From: Pseudomonas chlororaphis
GTDB lineage: Bacteria; Pseudomonadota; Gammaproteobacteria; Pseudomonadales; Pseudomonadaceae
Direction: 5' to 3'
Length of the DNA stretch: 64,000 nucleotides
Assembly: GCF_000783395.1 (NCBI RefSeq)
Contig: NZ_JSFK01000001.1
Coordinates: 372,001 to 436,000, forward strand
Below, piece after piece: positions 35,075 to 44,849 of the stretch; the first letter of the stretch is position 1; each line of letters starts with the position of its first letter. Under the pieces are notes generated by a model, which worked only from the letters and a program-made list of their open reading frames with translations, was not told the origin of the DNA and did not search any database. The position numbers were made by a program, and so were the translations under genes.

Positions 35075-35797
35075 ATGAACACCCGTGGATTGCTCGATCA
35101 ACTGCTTAAATCCGGCCAGGATCTGTTGCAGAACAAGGCCGGTGGCACGCAGAACAAACCGGCTGCCGGTGGCTTGGGCGGTTTGCTCGGCGGCGCTTCT
35201 GGCTCCGGTGGCCTCGGCGGTCTGCTGTCAGGTGCGGGCGGTGGTGCGTTGGCGGCTGGTGCGATGGGCTTGCTGCTTGGCAACAAGAAAGTACGCAAGG
35301 TCGGCGGTAAAGTCGCGATCTACGGCGGCCTGGCTGCGCTGGGCGTGCTGGCTTACAAGGCTTATGGCAACTACAACGCGCAAAAAGGCACTGCTCCACA
35401 AATTGAACCGCAGACCCTCGACCGCTTGCCACCGGCGCAGGCCGAACAACACAGTCAGGCCATTCTCAAAGCGCTAGTCGCCGCCGCGAAGGCCGACGGT
35501 CACATCGATGACCGCGAACGCGAACTGATCGAAGGTGAATTCACCAAACTCGATAACGATCAGGAGCTGCAACACTGGCTGCACGCCGAACTCAACAAAC
35601 CCCTCGACCCGACCGACGTCGCCCGCGCCGCGAGCACGCCGGAGATGGCGGCAGAAATGTACATCGCCAGCGTGATGCTGGTGGATGAGGAGAACTTCAT
35701 GGAGAAGAGCTATCTCGATGAACTGGCGCGGCAGTTGAAGCTGGAGCCGGGGTTGAAGTCGGAGCTGGAGAAACAGGTGCGCATCGCATCGGTATAA
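35075..35797 (+). CDS. DUF533/TerB-like protein (YebE family)
   Basis: A 240-residue protein with a glycine-rich N-terminal half (AGGLGGLLGGASGSGGLGGL), a hydrophobic segment around 78-95 (VAIYGGLAALGVLAYKAYG) and a C-terminal TerB-like helical domain (AILKALVAAAKADGHIDDRE, RELIEGEF). This is the YebE/DUF533 arrangement, an inner-membrane-associated protein of unknown role that is often stress-induced. It is divergent from the LysR gene. Confidence 0.85.
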   Translation: MNTRGLLDQLLKSGQDLLQNKAGGTQNKPAAGGLGGLLGGASGSGGLGGLLSGAGGGALAAGAMGLLLGNKKVRKVGGKVAIYGGLAALGVLAYKAYGNYNAQKGTAPQIEPQTLDRLPPAQAEQHSQAILKALVAAAKADGHIDDRERELIEGEFTKLDNDQELQHWLHAELNKPLDPTDVARAASTPEMAAEMYIASVMLVDEENFMEKSYLDELARQLKLEPGLKSELEKQVRIASV

Positions 35798-35811
35798 ACC
35801 CGGTTGGCCAC

Positions 35812-35875
35812 TTCGCGAGCAAGCTCGCTCCCACAGGGGATTGCGTTCCAATGTGGGAGCGAGCTTGCTCGCGAA
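35812..35875. repeat. REP doublet (REPIN), GCGAGCAAGCTCGCTCCCAC type
   Basis: A compact inverted pair from TTCGCGAGCAAGCTCGCTCC to GAGCTTGCTCGCGAA right after the DUF533 gene. Confidence 0.85.
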
Positions 35876-36090
35876 GGCACTTTCTGCCGCACACCAGCGG
35901 CAATGGCCGATCCATCGCCCCTTTTTGCCAGTACCCCACTGGCACGCTCACCTGCAATTATCGGACAGTCCCACCCCAGAGCCCTCCCGCCAACCACTGC
36001 GGACAGGCCCGAGGGTTAAAAAGCGTCTTATAAATGAAACACCGCCCTCGGCTATACTCCCCGCATTTCGATCAGGCACGAGGAATCACT
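35876..36090 (+). promoter_or_regulatory. Upstream region of the wsp operon
   Basis: About 215 bases without a gene precede wspA. A TATACT hexamer at 36053-36058 could be a -10 element with the start of transcription a few bases before the ribosome binding site GAGG (36080-36083); no good -35 is evident. Nothing else stands out. Confidence 0.3.
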
Positions 36091-37713
36091 GTGAAGAACT
36101 GGACGTTGCGCCAACGCATTTTGGCGAGCTTTGCGGTGATTATCGCCATCATGTTGCTGATGGTCGTCGTTTCGTATTCTCGGCTGTTGAAGATCGAGGC
36201 CAGTGAAAACAGCGTGCGTGATGACGCGATTCCCGGGGTCTATTACAGCTCGATGATTCGCGGCGCGTGGGTCGACAGCTATCTGCAGACTCAGGAACTG
36301 CTCGGCCTCAAGGAAGGCCAGGGGATTTCCAGCGAGGACGCGGCGGACTACAAGGCGTTCGAGGCGCGTTTGCAGGAGCAGATGGAGAACTATCGCAAGA
36401 CCATGGCGACCGACGAGGATCGTCTCGAGTTTGCCGCGTTCGAGAAGTACCACGACGCCTACATCCAGATTCAGGATGCGGTGCTGGACCTGCACAAGCG
36501 CAACCTGGAAGCGGACGCGGTCAGGATGTTCCACGACAAGCTCACGCCAGCCTGGTATTCCGGGCGCATGAAGCTCAACGACATCATCGGCGAGAACAAG
36601 AGAGTCGCCGATCAGGCCATGAACAATATCGACGACGCGGTGGCCGCGGCGAAAGTCAGCATGTTCATTTCCCTGCTGGTCGCCGTGCTCGCCGCCGGCC
36701 TGTGCGGCCTGTTGTTGATGCGCGCAATCATGGCGCCGATGAATCGCATCGTGGAGATTCTCGAAACCATGCGCACCGGCGACCTCAGTTCGCGCCTGAA
36801 CCTTGAGCGCAAGGACGAGTTCGGCGCCGTCGAAACCGGCTTCAACGACATGATGACCGAGCTGACTGCGTTGGTGTCGCAGGCACAGCGCTCGTCGGTG
36901 CAGGTGACCACCTCGGTGACCGAGATCGCCGCCACCTCCAAGCAACAGCAAGCCACCGCCACCGAAACCGCCGCGACGACCACCGAGATTGGCGCGACCT
37001 CCCGCGAGATCGCGGCCACCTCGCGCGATCTGGTGCGCACCATGACCGAAGTCTCCACCGCCGCCGATCAGGCCTCGGTGCTGGCCGGTTCCGGTCAGCA
37101 AGGTCTGGCGCGCATGGAAGACACCATGCACTCGGTGATGGGCGCAGCGGACCTGGTCAACGCGAAACTGGCGATCCTCAACGAGAAGGCCGGCAACATC
37201 AACCAGGTGGTGGTGACCATCGTCAAGGTCGCCGACCAGACCAACCTGTTGTCGCTCAACGCCGCCATTGAGGCTGAGAAGGCCGGTGAATACGGTCGCG
37301 GTTTTGCCGTGGTCGCCACTGAAGTGCGACGTCTGGCGGATCAGACCGCTGTTGCCACTTACGACATCGAGCAGATGGTTCGCGAGATCCAGTCGGCGGT
37401 GTCTGCCGGGGTGATGGGCATGGACAAGTTCTCTGAAGAAGTGCGCCGTGGCATGTCCGAAGTGCAGCAGGTCGGTGAGCAGCTGTCGCAGATCATCCAT
37501 CAAGTGCAGGCGCTGGCGCCGCGGGTGTTGATGGTCAACGAAGGCATGCAGGCTCAGGCCACCGGTGCCGAGCAGATCAACCATGCGCTGGTGCAGTTGG
37601 GCGACGCCAGCAGCCAGACCGTCGAATCGTTGCGTCAGGCCAGTTTCGCCATCGACGAACTGAGCCAGGTGGCCGTCGGGCTGCGCAGCGGCGTTTCGCG
37701 ATTTAAAGTCTGA
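36091..37713 (+). CDS. wspA: Methyl-accepting chemotaxis-type receptor WspA
   Basis: WspA is the membrane receptor of the Wsp system, which responds to surface contact or envelope stress. The 540-residue protein has helix 1 at about 12-34, a periplasmic four-helix-bundle sensor (35-192), helix 2 at about 193-215, a HAMP domain and a long signalling coil whose tip reads QTNLLSLNAAIEAEKAGEYG then RGFAVVATEVRRLADQTA. There is no C-terminal CheR-docking pentapeptide. The start is the GTG at 36091 behind GAGG; an upstream in-frame ATG at 36034 has no site. It overlaps wspB by one base. Confidence 0.94.
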   Translation: MKNWTLRQRILASFAVIIAIMLLMVVVSYSRLLKIEASENSVRDDAIPGVYYSSMIRGAWVDSYLQTQELLGLKEGQGISSEDAADYKAFEARLQEQMENYRKTMATDEDRLEFAAFEKYHDAYIQIQDAVLDLHKRNLEADAVRMFHDKLTPAWYSGRMKLNDIIGENKRVADQAMNNIDDAVAAAKVSMFISLLVAVLAAGLCGLLLMRAIMAPMNRIVEILETMRTGDLSSRLNLERKDEFGAVETGFNDMMTELTALVSQAQRSSVQVTTSVTEIAATSKQQQATATETAATTTEIGATSREIAATSRDLVRTMTEVSTAADQASVLAGSGQQGLARMEDTMHSVMGAADLVNAKLAILNEKAGNINQVVVTIVKVADQTNLLSLNAAIEAEKAGEYGRGFAVVATEVRRLADQTAVATYDIEQMVREIQSAVSAGVMGMDKFSEEVRRGMSEVQQVGEQLSQIIHQVQALAPRVLMVNEGMQAQATGAEQINHALVQLGDASSQTVESLRQASFAIDELSQVAVGLRSGVSRFKV

Positions 37714-38249
37714 TGAGCGAAATCCTCGCCAAACGCAGCGCCGCGCAGGTGGCGAAGCCGGCGTTGTTCCTGCTGTTTCGCATCGGTAGCGAACGTTACG
37801 CCCTGCGCGCAACCGAAGTGGCGGAAGTACTGCCGCGCCTGCCGTTGAAACCGATTGCGCGGGCGCCGCAGTGGGTTGCAGGCGTATTTGCCTATCGCGG
37901 TGCGGTGGTGCCGGTGATCGACCTCAGCGCATTGACCTTCGGCCATCCCGCCGAGGCGCGCACCAGCACCCGTCTGGTGCTGGTCAATTATCAGCCGGAT
38001 CAATCGCAGGCGGCGCAATGGCTCGGGCTGATTCTGGAACAGGCCACCGACACCCTGCGTTGCCATCCGCAAGAGTTTCAGCCTTACGGCCTCGACAACC
38101 GCGAGGCGCCTTACCTCGGCCCGGTGCGTGAAGATGCCCAGGGGTTGGTGCAATGGGTGCGGGTCAATGACTTGCTCGATGACGCCGTGCGTACTTTGCT
38201 GTTCCCCGATCCGCCGCTGAGTTCGGCGCAGCTTGAGGCGCAGGCATGA
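37713..38249 (+). CDS. wspB: CheW-like scaffold protein WspB
   Basis: A 178-residue CheW domain (LFRIGSERYALRATEVAEVL, then GVFAYRGAVVPVIDL) that couples the receptor WspA to the kinase WspE. The start overlaps the wspA stop (TGATG) and its own end overlaps wspC as ATGA, so translation is likely coupled. Confidence 0.93.
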   Translation: MSEILAKRSAAQVAKPALFLLFRIGSERYALRATEVAEVLPRLPLKPIARAPQWVAGVFAYRGAVVPVIDLSALTFGHPAEARTSTRLVLVNYQPDQSQAAQWLGLILEQATDTLRCHPQEFQPYGLDNREAPYLGPVREDAQGLVQWVRVNDLLDDAVRTLLFPDPPLSSAQLEAQA

Positions 38250-39517
38250 GCAGCGATCAGCGTTTTTTCGACTTTCTCAAGGAACGCATCGGCCTCGATG
38301 TGACGTCGGTCGGCCCGGCGATCATCGAGCGGGCCGTGCGCCAGCGCACAACGCTCTCGCAAGCCGCGCATGCCGATGAATATTGGCAATTGCTGCAAGG
38401 CTCACGGGATGAGCAACAGGCGCTGATCGAAGCAGTGATCGTCCCGGAAACGTGGTTTTTCCGTTACCCGGAATCCTTCGCCACGCTGGGCAAACTGGCG
38501 CGCAATCGCCTCGCCGAGCTGAACAACATGCGTGCGCTGCGCATCCTCAGCCTGCCGTGCTCCACCGGCGAAGAACCGTATTCGATTGCCATGGCTTTGC
38601 TCGATGCAGGGCTCAAGCCGCATCAGTTCAAGGTCGATGGCATGGACGTCAGTCCGCTGTCGGTGGAGAAGGCGCGGCGTGCGCTGTATGGCAAAAACTC
38701 GTTTCGCGGCCAGGATCTGGACTTTCGCGAACGGCATTTCACTCCTGAGCAGGACGGCCATCGGGTCAACGAGAACGTGCGTGAGCAGGTACGCTTGCAG
38801 GTCGGCAACGTGCTCGATCCGACGCTGCTGGCCAGCGAGCCGGCGTTCGATTTCGTGTTCTGCCGCAACCTGCTGATCTATTTCGATCAGCCGACGCAAA
38901 AACTGGTGTTCGAGGTGCTCAAGCGCCTGACGCACTTTGATGGCGTGCTGTTTATCGGCCCGGCCGAGGGTAGTTTGCTTGGGCGTCTGGGCATGCGTTC
39001 GATCGGCATCCCGCAATCCTTTGCCTTCAGTCGCCACAGTGAGCCGCATCCTGAACCGCTGCCGACACCCAAACCGATCGCGGTGCCGATCAGCCAACCG
39101 CAGCGCAGCACGCCGCCAGCGCCGTTGCGCAATCGACCGTTTACCGCCGTGACGCCACTGCCGATCGCCAGCAAAAGCGCGAACCCGGACGCGGCGACGT
39201 TGCTGGCCAACATCGCCGCACTGGCTAACGAAGGCAAAAGCGCCGAAGCCCGGGCGGCGTGCGAACAGTATTTGCGCAGCCACGAACCGGTGGCCCAAGT
39301 ATTTTACTGGCTCGGCTTGCTCAGCGATGTCGCCGGCCTGACCCTCGAAGCCCAGGGTTTCTACCGCAAGGCGTTGTACCTCGAACCGCAACATCCCGAA
39401 GCGTTGATGCACCTGGCCGCATTGCTGCAGGCCCAGGGCGACAGCGTCGGTGCCAGACGATTGCAGGAGCGCGCCGCCCGCAGCGGGCGCACCGCCGACA
39501 GTGAGCGTAAACGATGA
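38246..39517 (+). CDS. wspC: CheR-type methyltransferase WspC with TPR tail
   Basis: WspC methylates glutamates of WspA with SAM and keeps the system active. The 423-residue protein has a CheR catalytic domain at about 5-260 (LRILSLPCSTGEEPYSIAMA is the SAM-binding motif; FVFCRNLLIYFDQPTQ marks the end of the domain) followed by a proline-rich linker and a TPR region at about 310-410 (VFYWLGLLSDVAGLTLEAQG). The order CheR-TPR is the normal WspC architecture. It overlaps wspB and wspD by four bases each. Confidence 0.93.
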   Translation: MSSDQRFFDFLKERIGLDVTSVGPAIIERAVRQRTTLSQAAHADEYWQLLQGSRDEQQALIEAVIVPETWFFRYPESFATLGKLARNRLAELNNMRALRILSLPCSTGEEPYSIAMALLDAGLKPHQFKVDGMDVSPLSVEKARRALYGKNSFRGQDLDFRERHFTPEQDGHRVNENVREQVRLQVGNVLDPTLLASEPAFDFVFCRNLLIYFDQPTQKLVFEVLKRLTHFDGVLFIGPAEGSLLGRLGMRSIGIPQSFAFSRHSEPHPEPLPTPKPIAVPISQPQRSTPPAPLRNRPFTAVTPLPIASKSANPDAATLLANIAALANEGKSAEARAACEQYLRSHEPVAQVFYWLGLLSDVAGLTLEAQGFYRKALYLEPQHPEALMHLAALLQAQGDSVGARRLQERAARSGRTADSERKR

Positions 39518-40197
39518 TCCCGTCCGACACCTTGAACGTCACCCACGAAGACGCCCGGGCCATCGACGATTGCTGGAACCGCATCGGCATCCATGGCGAC
39601 AAGTCCTGTCCGCTGCTTGAAGACCACATTCATTGCCGCAATTGCTCGGTGTATTCCGCCGCTGCCACGCGCCTGCTCGACCGTTATGCGTTGCAGCAAG
39701 ACGAGCGCAACCCGGTGGCGACTGCCGTAGAAAGCGATGTGAAAACCCGCTCGTTGCTGATGTTCCGTCTCGGCGAAGAATGGCTGGGGCTGGCGACGCG
39801 CAGTCTCGTTGAAGTGGCGCCGCTGCAGGCGATTCACTCGTTGCCGCACCAGCGTTCGCGCGCTTTGCTCGGCGTGGCGAATGTACGCGGCGCGCTGGTG
39901 GCGTGCCTGTCGCTGGTTGAGTTGCTTGATCTGGATGGCAACGCCGCGCCAGCCACCGGCGCGCGCATCATGCCGCGTATGCTGATCATCGCCGCCCATG
40001 GCGGGCCGGTGGTGGTGCCGGTGGATGAGGTCGACGGCATTCATGCCATCGACGAGCGCATTCTCGACGCCGCATCGCGGTCCGGGGCGCAAGCCAGCGC
40101 GAAATACACCCGTGGCGTTCTGCAATATCGCGGTCGCAGCCTGCGTTGGCTGGATGAAGAACAGTTGCTGTCCGCCGTGACCCGGAGCCTCACATGA
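39514..40197 (+). CDS. wspD: CheW-like scaffold protein WspD
   Basis: A 227-residue CheW protein with an N-terminal extension that carries three to four cysteines (CPLLEDHIHCRNCSVYSAAA), ahead of the CheW fold (MFRLGEEWLGLATRSLVEVA; LLGVANVRGALVACLSLVEL). WspB and WspD are both needed for signalling in this family. The start and stop overlap wspC and wspE as ATGA. Confidence 0.92.
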   Translation: MIPSDTLNVTHEDARAIDDCWNRIGIHGDKSCPLLEDHIHCRNCSVYSAAATRLLDRYALQQDERNPVATAVESDVKTRSLLMFRLGEEWLGLATRSLVEVAPLQAIHSLPHQRSRALLGVANVRGALVACLSLVELLDLDGNAAPATGARIMPRMLIIAAHGGPVVVPVDEVDGIHAIDERILDAASRSGAQASAKYTRGVLQYRGRSLRWLDEEQLLSAVTRSLT

Positions 40198-42482
40198 CCC
40201 CCGAGCAAATGCGCGACGCCTCGCTGCTGGAGCTGTTCAGCCTCGAAGCTGAAGCGCAGACCCAAGTCCTCAGCGCCGGGCTGCTGGCGCTGGAGCGCAA
40301 TCCAACTCAGGCCGATCAACTGGAATCGTGCATGCGCGCGGCGCACTCGCTCAAAGGTGCGGCGCGGATTGTCGGCATCGACAGCGGCGTCAGCGTTGCG
40401 CATGTCATGGAGGATTGCCTGGTCAGCGCGCAGGAAGGGCGGTTGTTGCTGCGGCCCGAGCACATTGATGCGTTGTTGCAGGGCACCGATTTGCTGATGC
40501 GCATCGCCACGCCGGCCAATGCACCGCAGCCGAGTGATATTGAAGCTTACGTAGCGTTGATGGCGGGTTTGCTTGACCCTTCAACACCACCTGCAGCGTT
40601 CGTTGCGCCGCCGATGGCCGAGTTGCAACTTGAAGCGCCACCGGTGTTTGAACCTGCGCCAGCGCCGGTCATCGAAGCCCCGGTCGAACCCTCAGAACCG
40701 GCGTCACGCAAGAACAAACGCACCACCGAAGGTGGCGAGCGTGTCTTGCGGGTCACCGCTGAACGCCTGAACAGTTTGCTCGATCTGTCGAGCAAGTCGC
40801 TGGTGGAAACCCAGCGGCTCAAGCCGCATCTGGCAACCATGCAGCGCCTCAAACGCATGCAGAACAACGGCCTGCGCGCGCTGGAAAACCTCAACGTGCA
40901 CCTCAAGGAACATGCGTTGAGCCTTGAAGCGCTGGAAGCCTTGGAGGATGCGCGCCGTTTGCTCGCTGAATCCCAGCAACTGCTGAGCGAGAAAAACGCC
41001 GAACTCGATGAATTCGCCTGGCAGGCCAGCCAACGCGCGCAAGTGCTTTATGACACGGCGCTGGCCTGCCGCATGCGGCCCTTCGCCGATGTGCTCACCG
41101 GTCAAGTGCGCATGGTGCGGGATCTGGGTCGCAGCCTCGGCAAACAGGTGCGGCTGGAGATCGAAGGCGAGAAAACCCAGGTCGATCGCGATGTTCTGGA
41201 AAAACTCGAAGCGCCGCTGACCCATTTGCTGCGCAACGCCGTCGATCACGGCATCGAAACCCCGGAGCAACGGCTGCTCAAGGGCAAGCCTGAAGAGGGC
41301 CTGATCCGCCTGCGCGCCTCGCATCAGGCCGGTCTGCTGGTGCTGGAATTGAGCGATGACGGCAACGGCGTCGATCTGGAAAAGGTCCGCCGCAGCATTG
41401 TCGAACGGCAGTTATCCCCAGCGGAAACGGCGGCGCAGTTGAGCGAGGAAGAACTGCTGACCTTCCTGTTTCTCCCCGGTTTCAGCCTGCGCGACACGGT
41501 CACCGAAGTGTCCGGGCGGGGCGTCGGCCTCGATGCCGTTCAACACATGGTTCGCCAGTTGCGCGGTGCGGTGGTGCTGGAGCAGACGGCGGGCGAGGGC
41601 AGTCGTTTTCATCTGGAAGTGCCGCTGACCTTGTCGGTGGTGCGCAGTCTGGTGGTGGAAGTTGGCGAAGAAGCGTATGCCTTCCCGCTGGCGCACATCG
41701 AGCGCATGTGTGATCTGGCCCCGGAAGACATCGTGCAGGTCGAGGGCCGTCAGCATTTCTGGCACGAAGGCCAGCACGTCGGCCTGGTCGCGGCCAGCCA
41801 GTTGCTCAACCGCCCGGCCAGCCAGAACAGTGGCGAAACCCTCAAAGTCGTGGTGATCCGCGAGCGCGATGCAGTTTATGGCGTTGCCGTGGAGCGTTTC
41901 ATTGGCGAGCGCACCCTGGTGGTCTTGCCACTCGATGAGCGTCTGGGCAAAGTGCAGGACATCTCCGCCGGCGCGTTACTTGACGACGGCTCGGTGGTGC
42001 TGATCGTCGACGTTGAAGACATGCTGCGTTCGGTGGACAAACTGCTTAATACCGGGCGCCTTGAGCGCATCGCCCGTCATGGCAGTCAGGCCGTCGAGGC
42101 GGCACGCAAGCGCGTGCTGGTGGTCGACGACTCGCTGACCGTGCGCGAGCTGCAACGCAAACTGCTGCTCAATCGTGGCTACGACGTCGCGGTGGCGGTG
42201 GACGGCATGGACGGTTGGAACGCGCTGCGTTCGGAGGACTTCGATTTGCTGATCACCGACATCGACATGCCGCGCATGGACGGCATCGAACTGGTCACCC
42301 TGCTGCGCCGCGACAACCGTCTGCAATCGCTGCCGGTGATGGTCGTGTCGTACAAGGATCGTGAAGAGGATCGCCGCCGTGGCCTTGATGCAGGTGCCGA
42401 CTATTATTTAGCCAAAGCCAGTTTTCATGACGACGCCCTGCTCGACGCAGTGGTCGAGCTTATCGGAGGAGCGCGGGCATGA
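40194..42482 (+). CDS. wspE: Hybrid CheA-type histidine kinase WspE
   Basis: WspE phosphorylates WspR and WspF. The 762-residue hybrid has an HPt domain with phosphorylatable His51 (MRAAHSLKGAARIVG), a linker with Pro/Ala stretches, a dimerisation/ATPase region with the N-box LTHLLRNAVDHGIETPEQ and the G-box SGRGVGLDAVQHMV, a CheW-like regulatory domain and a C-terminal receiver (VLVVDDSLTVREL; acceptor Asp in DLLITDIDMPRMDG; Lys in YYLAKAS). All elements for phosphotransfer are present. Confidence 0.95.
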   Translation: MTPEQMRDASLLELFSLEAEAQTQVLSAGLLALERNPTQADQLESCMRAAHSLKGAARIVGIDSGVSVAHVMEDCLVSAQEGRLLLRPEHIDALLQGTDLLMRIATPANAPQPSDIEAYVALMAGLLDPSTPPAAFVAPPMAELQLEAPPVFEPAPAPVIEAPVEPSEPASRKNKRTTEGGERVLRVTAERLNSLLDLSSKSLVETQRLKPHLATMQRLKRMQNNGLRALENLNVHLKEHALSLEALEALEDARRLLAESQQLLSEKNAELDEFAWQASQRAQVLYDTALACRMRPFADVLTGQVRMVRDLGRSLGKQVRLEIEGEKTQVDRDVLEKLEAPLTHLLRNAVDHGIETPEQRLLKGKPEEGLIRLRASHQAGLLVLELSDDGNGVDLEKVRRSIVERQLSPAETAAQLSEEELLTFLFLPGFSLRDTVTEVSGRGVGLDAVQHMVRQLRGAVVLEQTAGEGSRFHLEVPLTLSVVRSLVVEVGEEAYAFPLAHIERMCDLAPEDIVQVEGRQHFWHEGQHVGLVAASQLLNRPASQNSGETLKVVVIRERDAVYGVAVERFIGERTLVVLPLDERLGKVQDISAGALLDDGSVVLIVDVEDMLRSVDKLLNTGRLERIARHGSQAVEAARKRVLVVDDSLTVRELQRKLLLNRGYDVAVAVDGMDGWNALRSEDFDLLITDIDMPRMDGIELVTLLRRDNRLQSLPVMVVSYKDREEDRRRGLDAGADYYLAKASFHDDALLDAVVELIGGARA

Positions 42483-43489
42483 AGATCGCAATCGTCAACG
42501 ACATGCCCATGGCGGTGGAGGCCCTGCGCCGGGCGCTGGCCTTCGAGCCGGCGCATCAAGTGGTCTGGGTCGCCCGCAACGGCGCCGAGGCGGTGCAACT
42601 GTGCGCCGAAAACACCCCGGATCTGATTCTGATGGACCTGATCATGCCGGTGATGGACGGCGTCGAAGCCACTCGCCGAATCATGGCCGAAAGCCCGTGC
42701 GCCATCGTTATCGTGACCGTTGACCGCCAACAGAACGTGCACCGTGTCTTCGAAGCCATGGGCCACGGCGCGCTGGATGTGGTCGATACCCCGGCCCTCG
42801 GCGCTGGCAATGCGCAGGAAGCGGCGGCGCCGTTGCTGCGCAAGATCCTCAATATTGGCTGGCTGATTGGCGACAAGCCGCAACGCTCACGCCCGGCGCC
42901 GACACCCCAGCGCAGCTCCGCTTCGTGCAAGCGGCTGGTGGCGATCGGATCGTCTGCGGGCGGCCCGGCAGCGCTGGAAGTCTTGCTCAAAGGCCTGCCC
43001 CGTGACTTCTCGGCGGCAATTGTGCTGGTGCAGCACGTCGATCAGGTGTTCGCCGCCGGCATGGCCGAATGGCTGGCCAGCGCCAGCGGCCTCGATGTGC
43101 GTCTGGCCCGCGAGGGCGAACCGCCACAGGCCGGCGCGGTGCTGCTGGCCGGGACCAACCACCATATTCGCTTGTTGAAAAACGGCACGCTGGCTTACAC
43201 CGCCGAGCCGGTCAACGAGATCTACCGGCCCTCGATCGATGTGTTTTTCGAGAGTGTCGCCAGCTATTGGAATGGCGAAGCCGTCGGGGTTTTATTGACC
43301 GGGATGGGGCGCGACGGGGCGCAAGGGCTTAAGCTCATGCGTCAGCAGGGTTACCTGACCATCGCGCAGGATCAGCAAAGCAGTGCGGTGTACGGCATGC
43401 CCAAGGCTGCTGCGGCGATTGATGCCGCGGTTGAAATTCGTGCACTGGAAAAGATAGCGCCACGATTGCTGGAGGTTTTTCCCAAATGA
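42479..43489 (+). CDS. wspF: CheB-type methylesterase WspF
   Basis: WspF removes methyl groups from WspA and so lowers Wsp output; loss of it gives wrinkly, high cyclic-di-GMP colonies in Pseudomonas. The 336-residue protein has a receiver with Asp53 (DLILMDLIMPVMDG) and a CheB esterase domain with catalytic Ser in AIGSSAGGPAALE, a His in VQHVDQVF and Asp in LLTGMGRDGAQG. The gene is intact here, with no frame break. wspR follows after 48 bases. Confidence 0.95.
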   Translation: MKIAIVNDMPMAVEALRRALAFEPAHQVVWVARNGAEAVQLCAENTPDLILMDLIMPVMDGVEATRRIMAESPCAIVIVTVDRQQNVHRVFEAMGHGALDVVDTPALGAGNAQEAAAPLLRKILNIGWLIGDKPQRSRPAPTPQRSSASCKRLVAIGSSAGGPAALEVLLKGLPRDFSAAIVLVQHVDQVFAAGMAEWLASASGLDVRLAREGEPPQAGAVLLAGTNHHIRLLKNGTLAYTAEPVNEIYRPSIDVFFESVASYWNGEAVGVLLTGMGRDGAQGLKLMRQQGYLTIAQDQQSSAVYGMPKAAAAIDAAVEIRALEKIAPRLLEVFPK

Positions 43490-43537
43490 ACAGGTTTATC
43501 CGCAATCCTGGCCCCCGCAGTACACAGGTGACCGCCC

Positions 43538-44539
43538 ATGAATGACTTACAGATCGACGACATTAAAACCGACGAAAACGCCGCCATGGTGTTGTTGGTG
43601 GACGATCAGGCGATGATCGGCGAAGCGGTGCGCCGTGGGCTGTCGAATCAGGAAAACATCGACTTTCACTTCTGCTCCGACCCGCAGCAAGCCATCGCGC
43701 AGGCTGTGCGGATCAAGCCGACGGTGATCCTGCAGGACCTGGTGATGCCCGGCCTCGATGGCCTGAGCCTGGTGCGCGAATACCGCAATCACCCGGCGAC
43801 CAAGGACATCCCGATCATCGTCCTGTCGACCAAGGAAGACCCGCTGATCAAGAGCGCGGCGTTCTCCGCCGGCGCCAATGATTATCTGGTGAAACTGCCG
43901 GACACCATCGAGCTGGTGGCGCGCATCCGCTATCACTCGCGCTCGTACATGACGCTGCTGCAACGCGATGCCGCGTACCGCGCGCTGCGGGTCAGCCAGC
44001 AGCAATTGCTCGATACCAATCTGGTGCTGCAACGGCTGATGAACTCCGATGGCCTGACCGGGCTGTCCAATCGCCGGCACTTCGACGAGTACCTGGAACT
44101 GGAGTGGCGCCGTTCGTTACGCGATCAAAGCCAGTTGTCACTGTTGATGATCGACGTCGATTACTTCAAGTCTTACAACGACAGCTTTGGCCATGTTGAA
44201 GGCGACGAAGCGCTGCGCAAGGTCGCCACGGCGATCCGCGATGCCAGCGCACGCCCGTCGGACTTGCCGGCGCGTTATGGCGGGGAAGAGTTTGTGCTGG
44301 TGTTGCCGAACACCTCGCCGGGCGGTGCGCGGCTGGTGGCGGAGAAACTGCGCCAGACCGTGGCTTCACTGAAAATTCCGCACAACACCCCGACGGAAGG
44401 GGCGAGTCTGACGATCAGTATTGGTCTGGCGACGATGGTGCCGCAGGCGGGTAGTGATTGTCGGTTGCTGATTTCGGCGGCGGATCGTGGGTTGTATCTG
44501 GCGAAGAACAACGGGCGTAACCAGGTCGGGATCGAGTAA
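43538..44539 (+). CDS. wspR: Diguanylate cyclase response regulator WspR
   Basis: WspR makes cyclic-di-GMP when phosphorylated by WspE, driving biofilm matrix production. The 333-residue protein has a receiver (acceptor Asp67 in [13 protein letters not shown]; Lys in NDYLVKLPD), a helical stalk at about 130-165 and a GGDEF domain with active-site GGEEF at 248-252. The inhibitory I-site RPSD is at 239-242, exactly five residues before GGEEF. The catalytic pocket and product inhibition site both look intact. Confidence 0.96.
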   Translation: MNDLQIDDIKTDENAAMVLLVDDQAMIGEAVRRGLSNQENIDFHFCSDPQQAIAQAVRIKPTVILQDLVMPGLDGLSLVREYRNHPATKDIPIIVLSTKEDPLIKSAAFSAGANDYLVKLPDTIELVARIRYHSRSYMTLLQRDAAYRALRVSQQQLLDTNLVLQRLMNSDGLTGLSNRRHFDEYLELEWRRSLRDQSQLSLLMIDVDYFKSYNDSFGHVEGDEALRKVATAIRDASARPSDLPARYGGEEFVLVLPNTSPGGARLVAEKLRQTVASLKIPHNTPTEGASLTISIGLATMVPQAGSDCRLLISAADRGLYLAKNNGRNQVGIE

Positions 44540-44542
44540 ACG

Positions 44543-44745
44543 CTCACCCTCACCCCAGCCCTCTCCCAAGGGGAGAGGGGGCCGACGGAGGTGTCTGGCG
44601 CTGTACATCGACCTGATCGACCGAGTCGATTATGGATCTTCAAGACTGACGGTTCCGGATTCGGCAAAGCCATTTCAGGTCGGCATACCTACCGAACATC
44701 CCCCAATCAGTCCCCTCTACCTCTGGGAGAGGGCTAGGGTGAGGG
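44543..44745. repeat. CTCACCC...GGGTGAGGG element, about 200 bp, between wspR and prfB
   Basis: The element begins CTCACCCTCACCCCAGCCC and ends GAGGGCTAGGGTGAGGG, each end forming its own hairpin. Its interior (with GTCGATTATGGAT and GAACATCCCCCAATC) is recognisably related to the element at 51818-51990. It fills most of the 310-base gap. It has no coding capacity. Confidence 0.7.
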
Positions 44746-44804
44746 CAAAGGCTTTAATGATCCCCACAGCCGCCAGACGGGCTGCCGTCACAGCCTGATT
44801 ACGT

Positions 44805-44810
44805 TATACT
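44805..44810 (+). promoter_or_regulatory. Candidate -10 element of prfB
   Basis: TATACT preceded by GT lies 39 bases before the prfB start. No convincing -35 hexamer was identified, so the assignment is tentative. Confidence 0.3.
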
Positions 44811-44849
44811 CGCCGGCTTTCAAAAGTTCGCCAACGAGTGCTGCCCGTC

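Noticed and set aside
36052..37812. A 586-codon minus-strand ORF antisense to wspA
   Set aside because: His/Gly-rich antisense translation without domains; wspA on the plus strand is complete.
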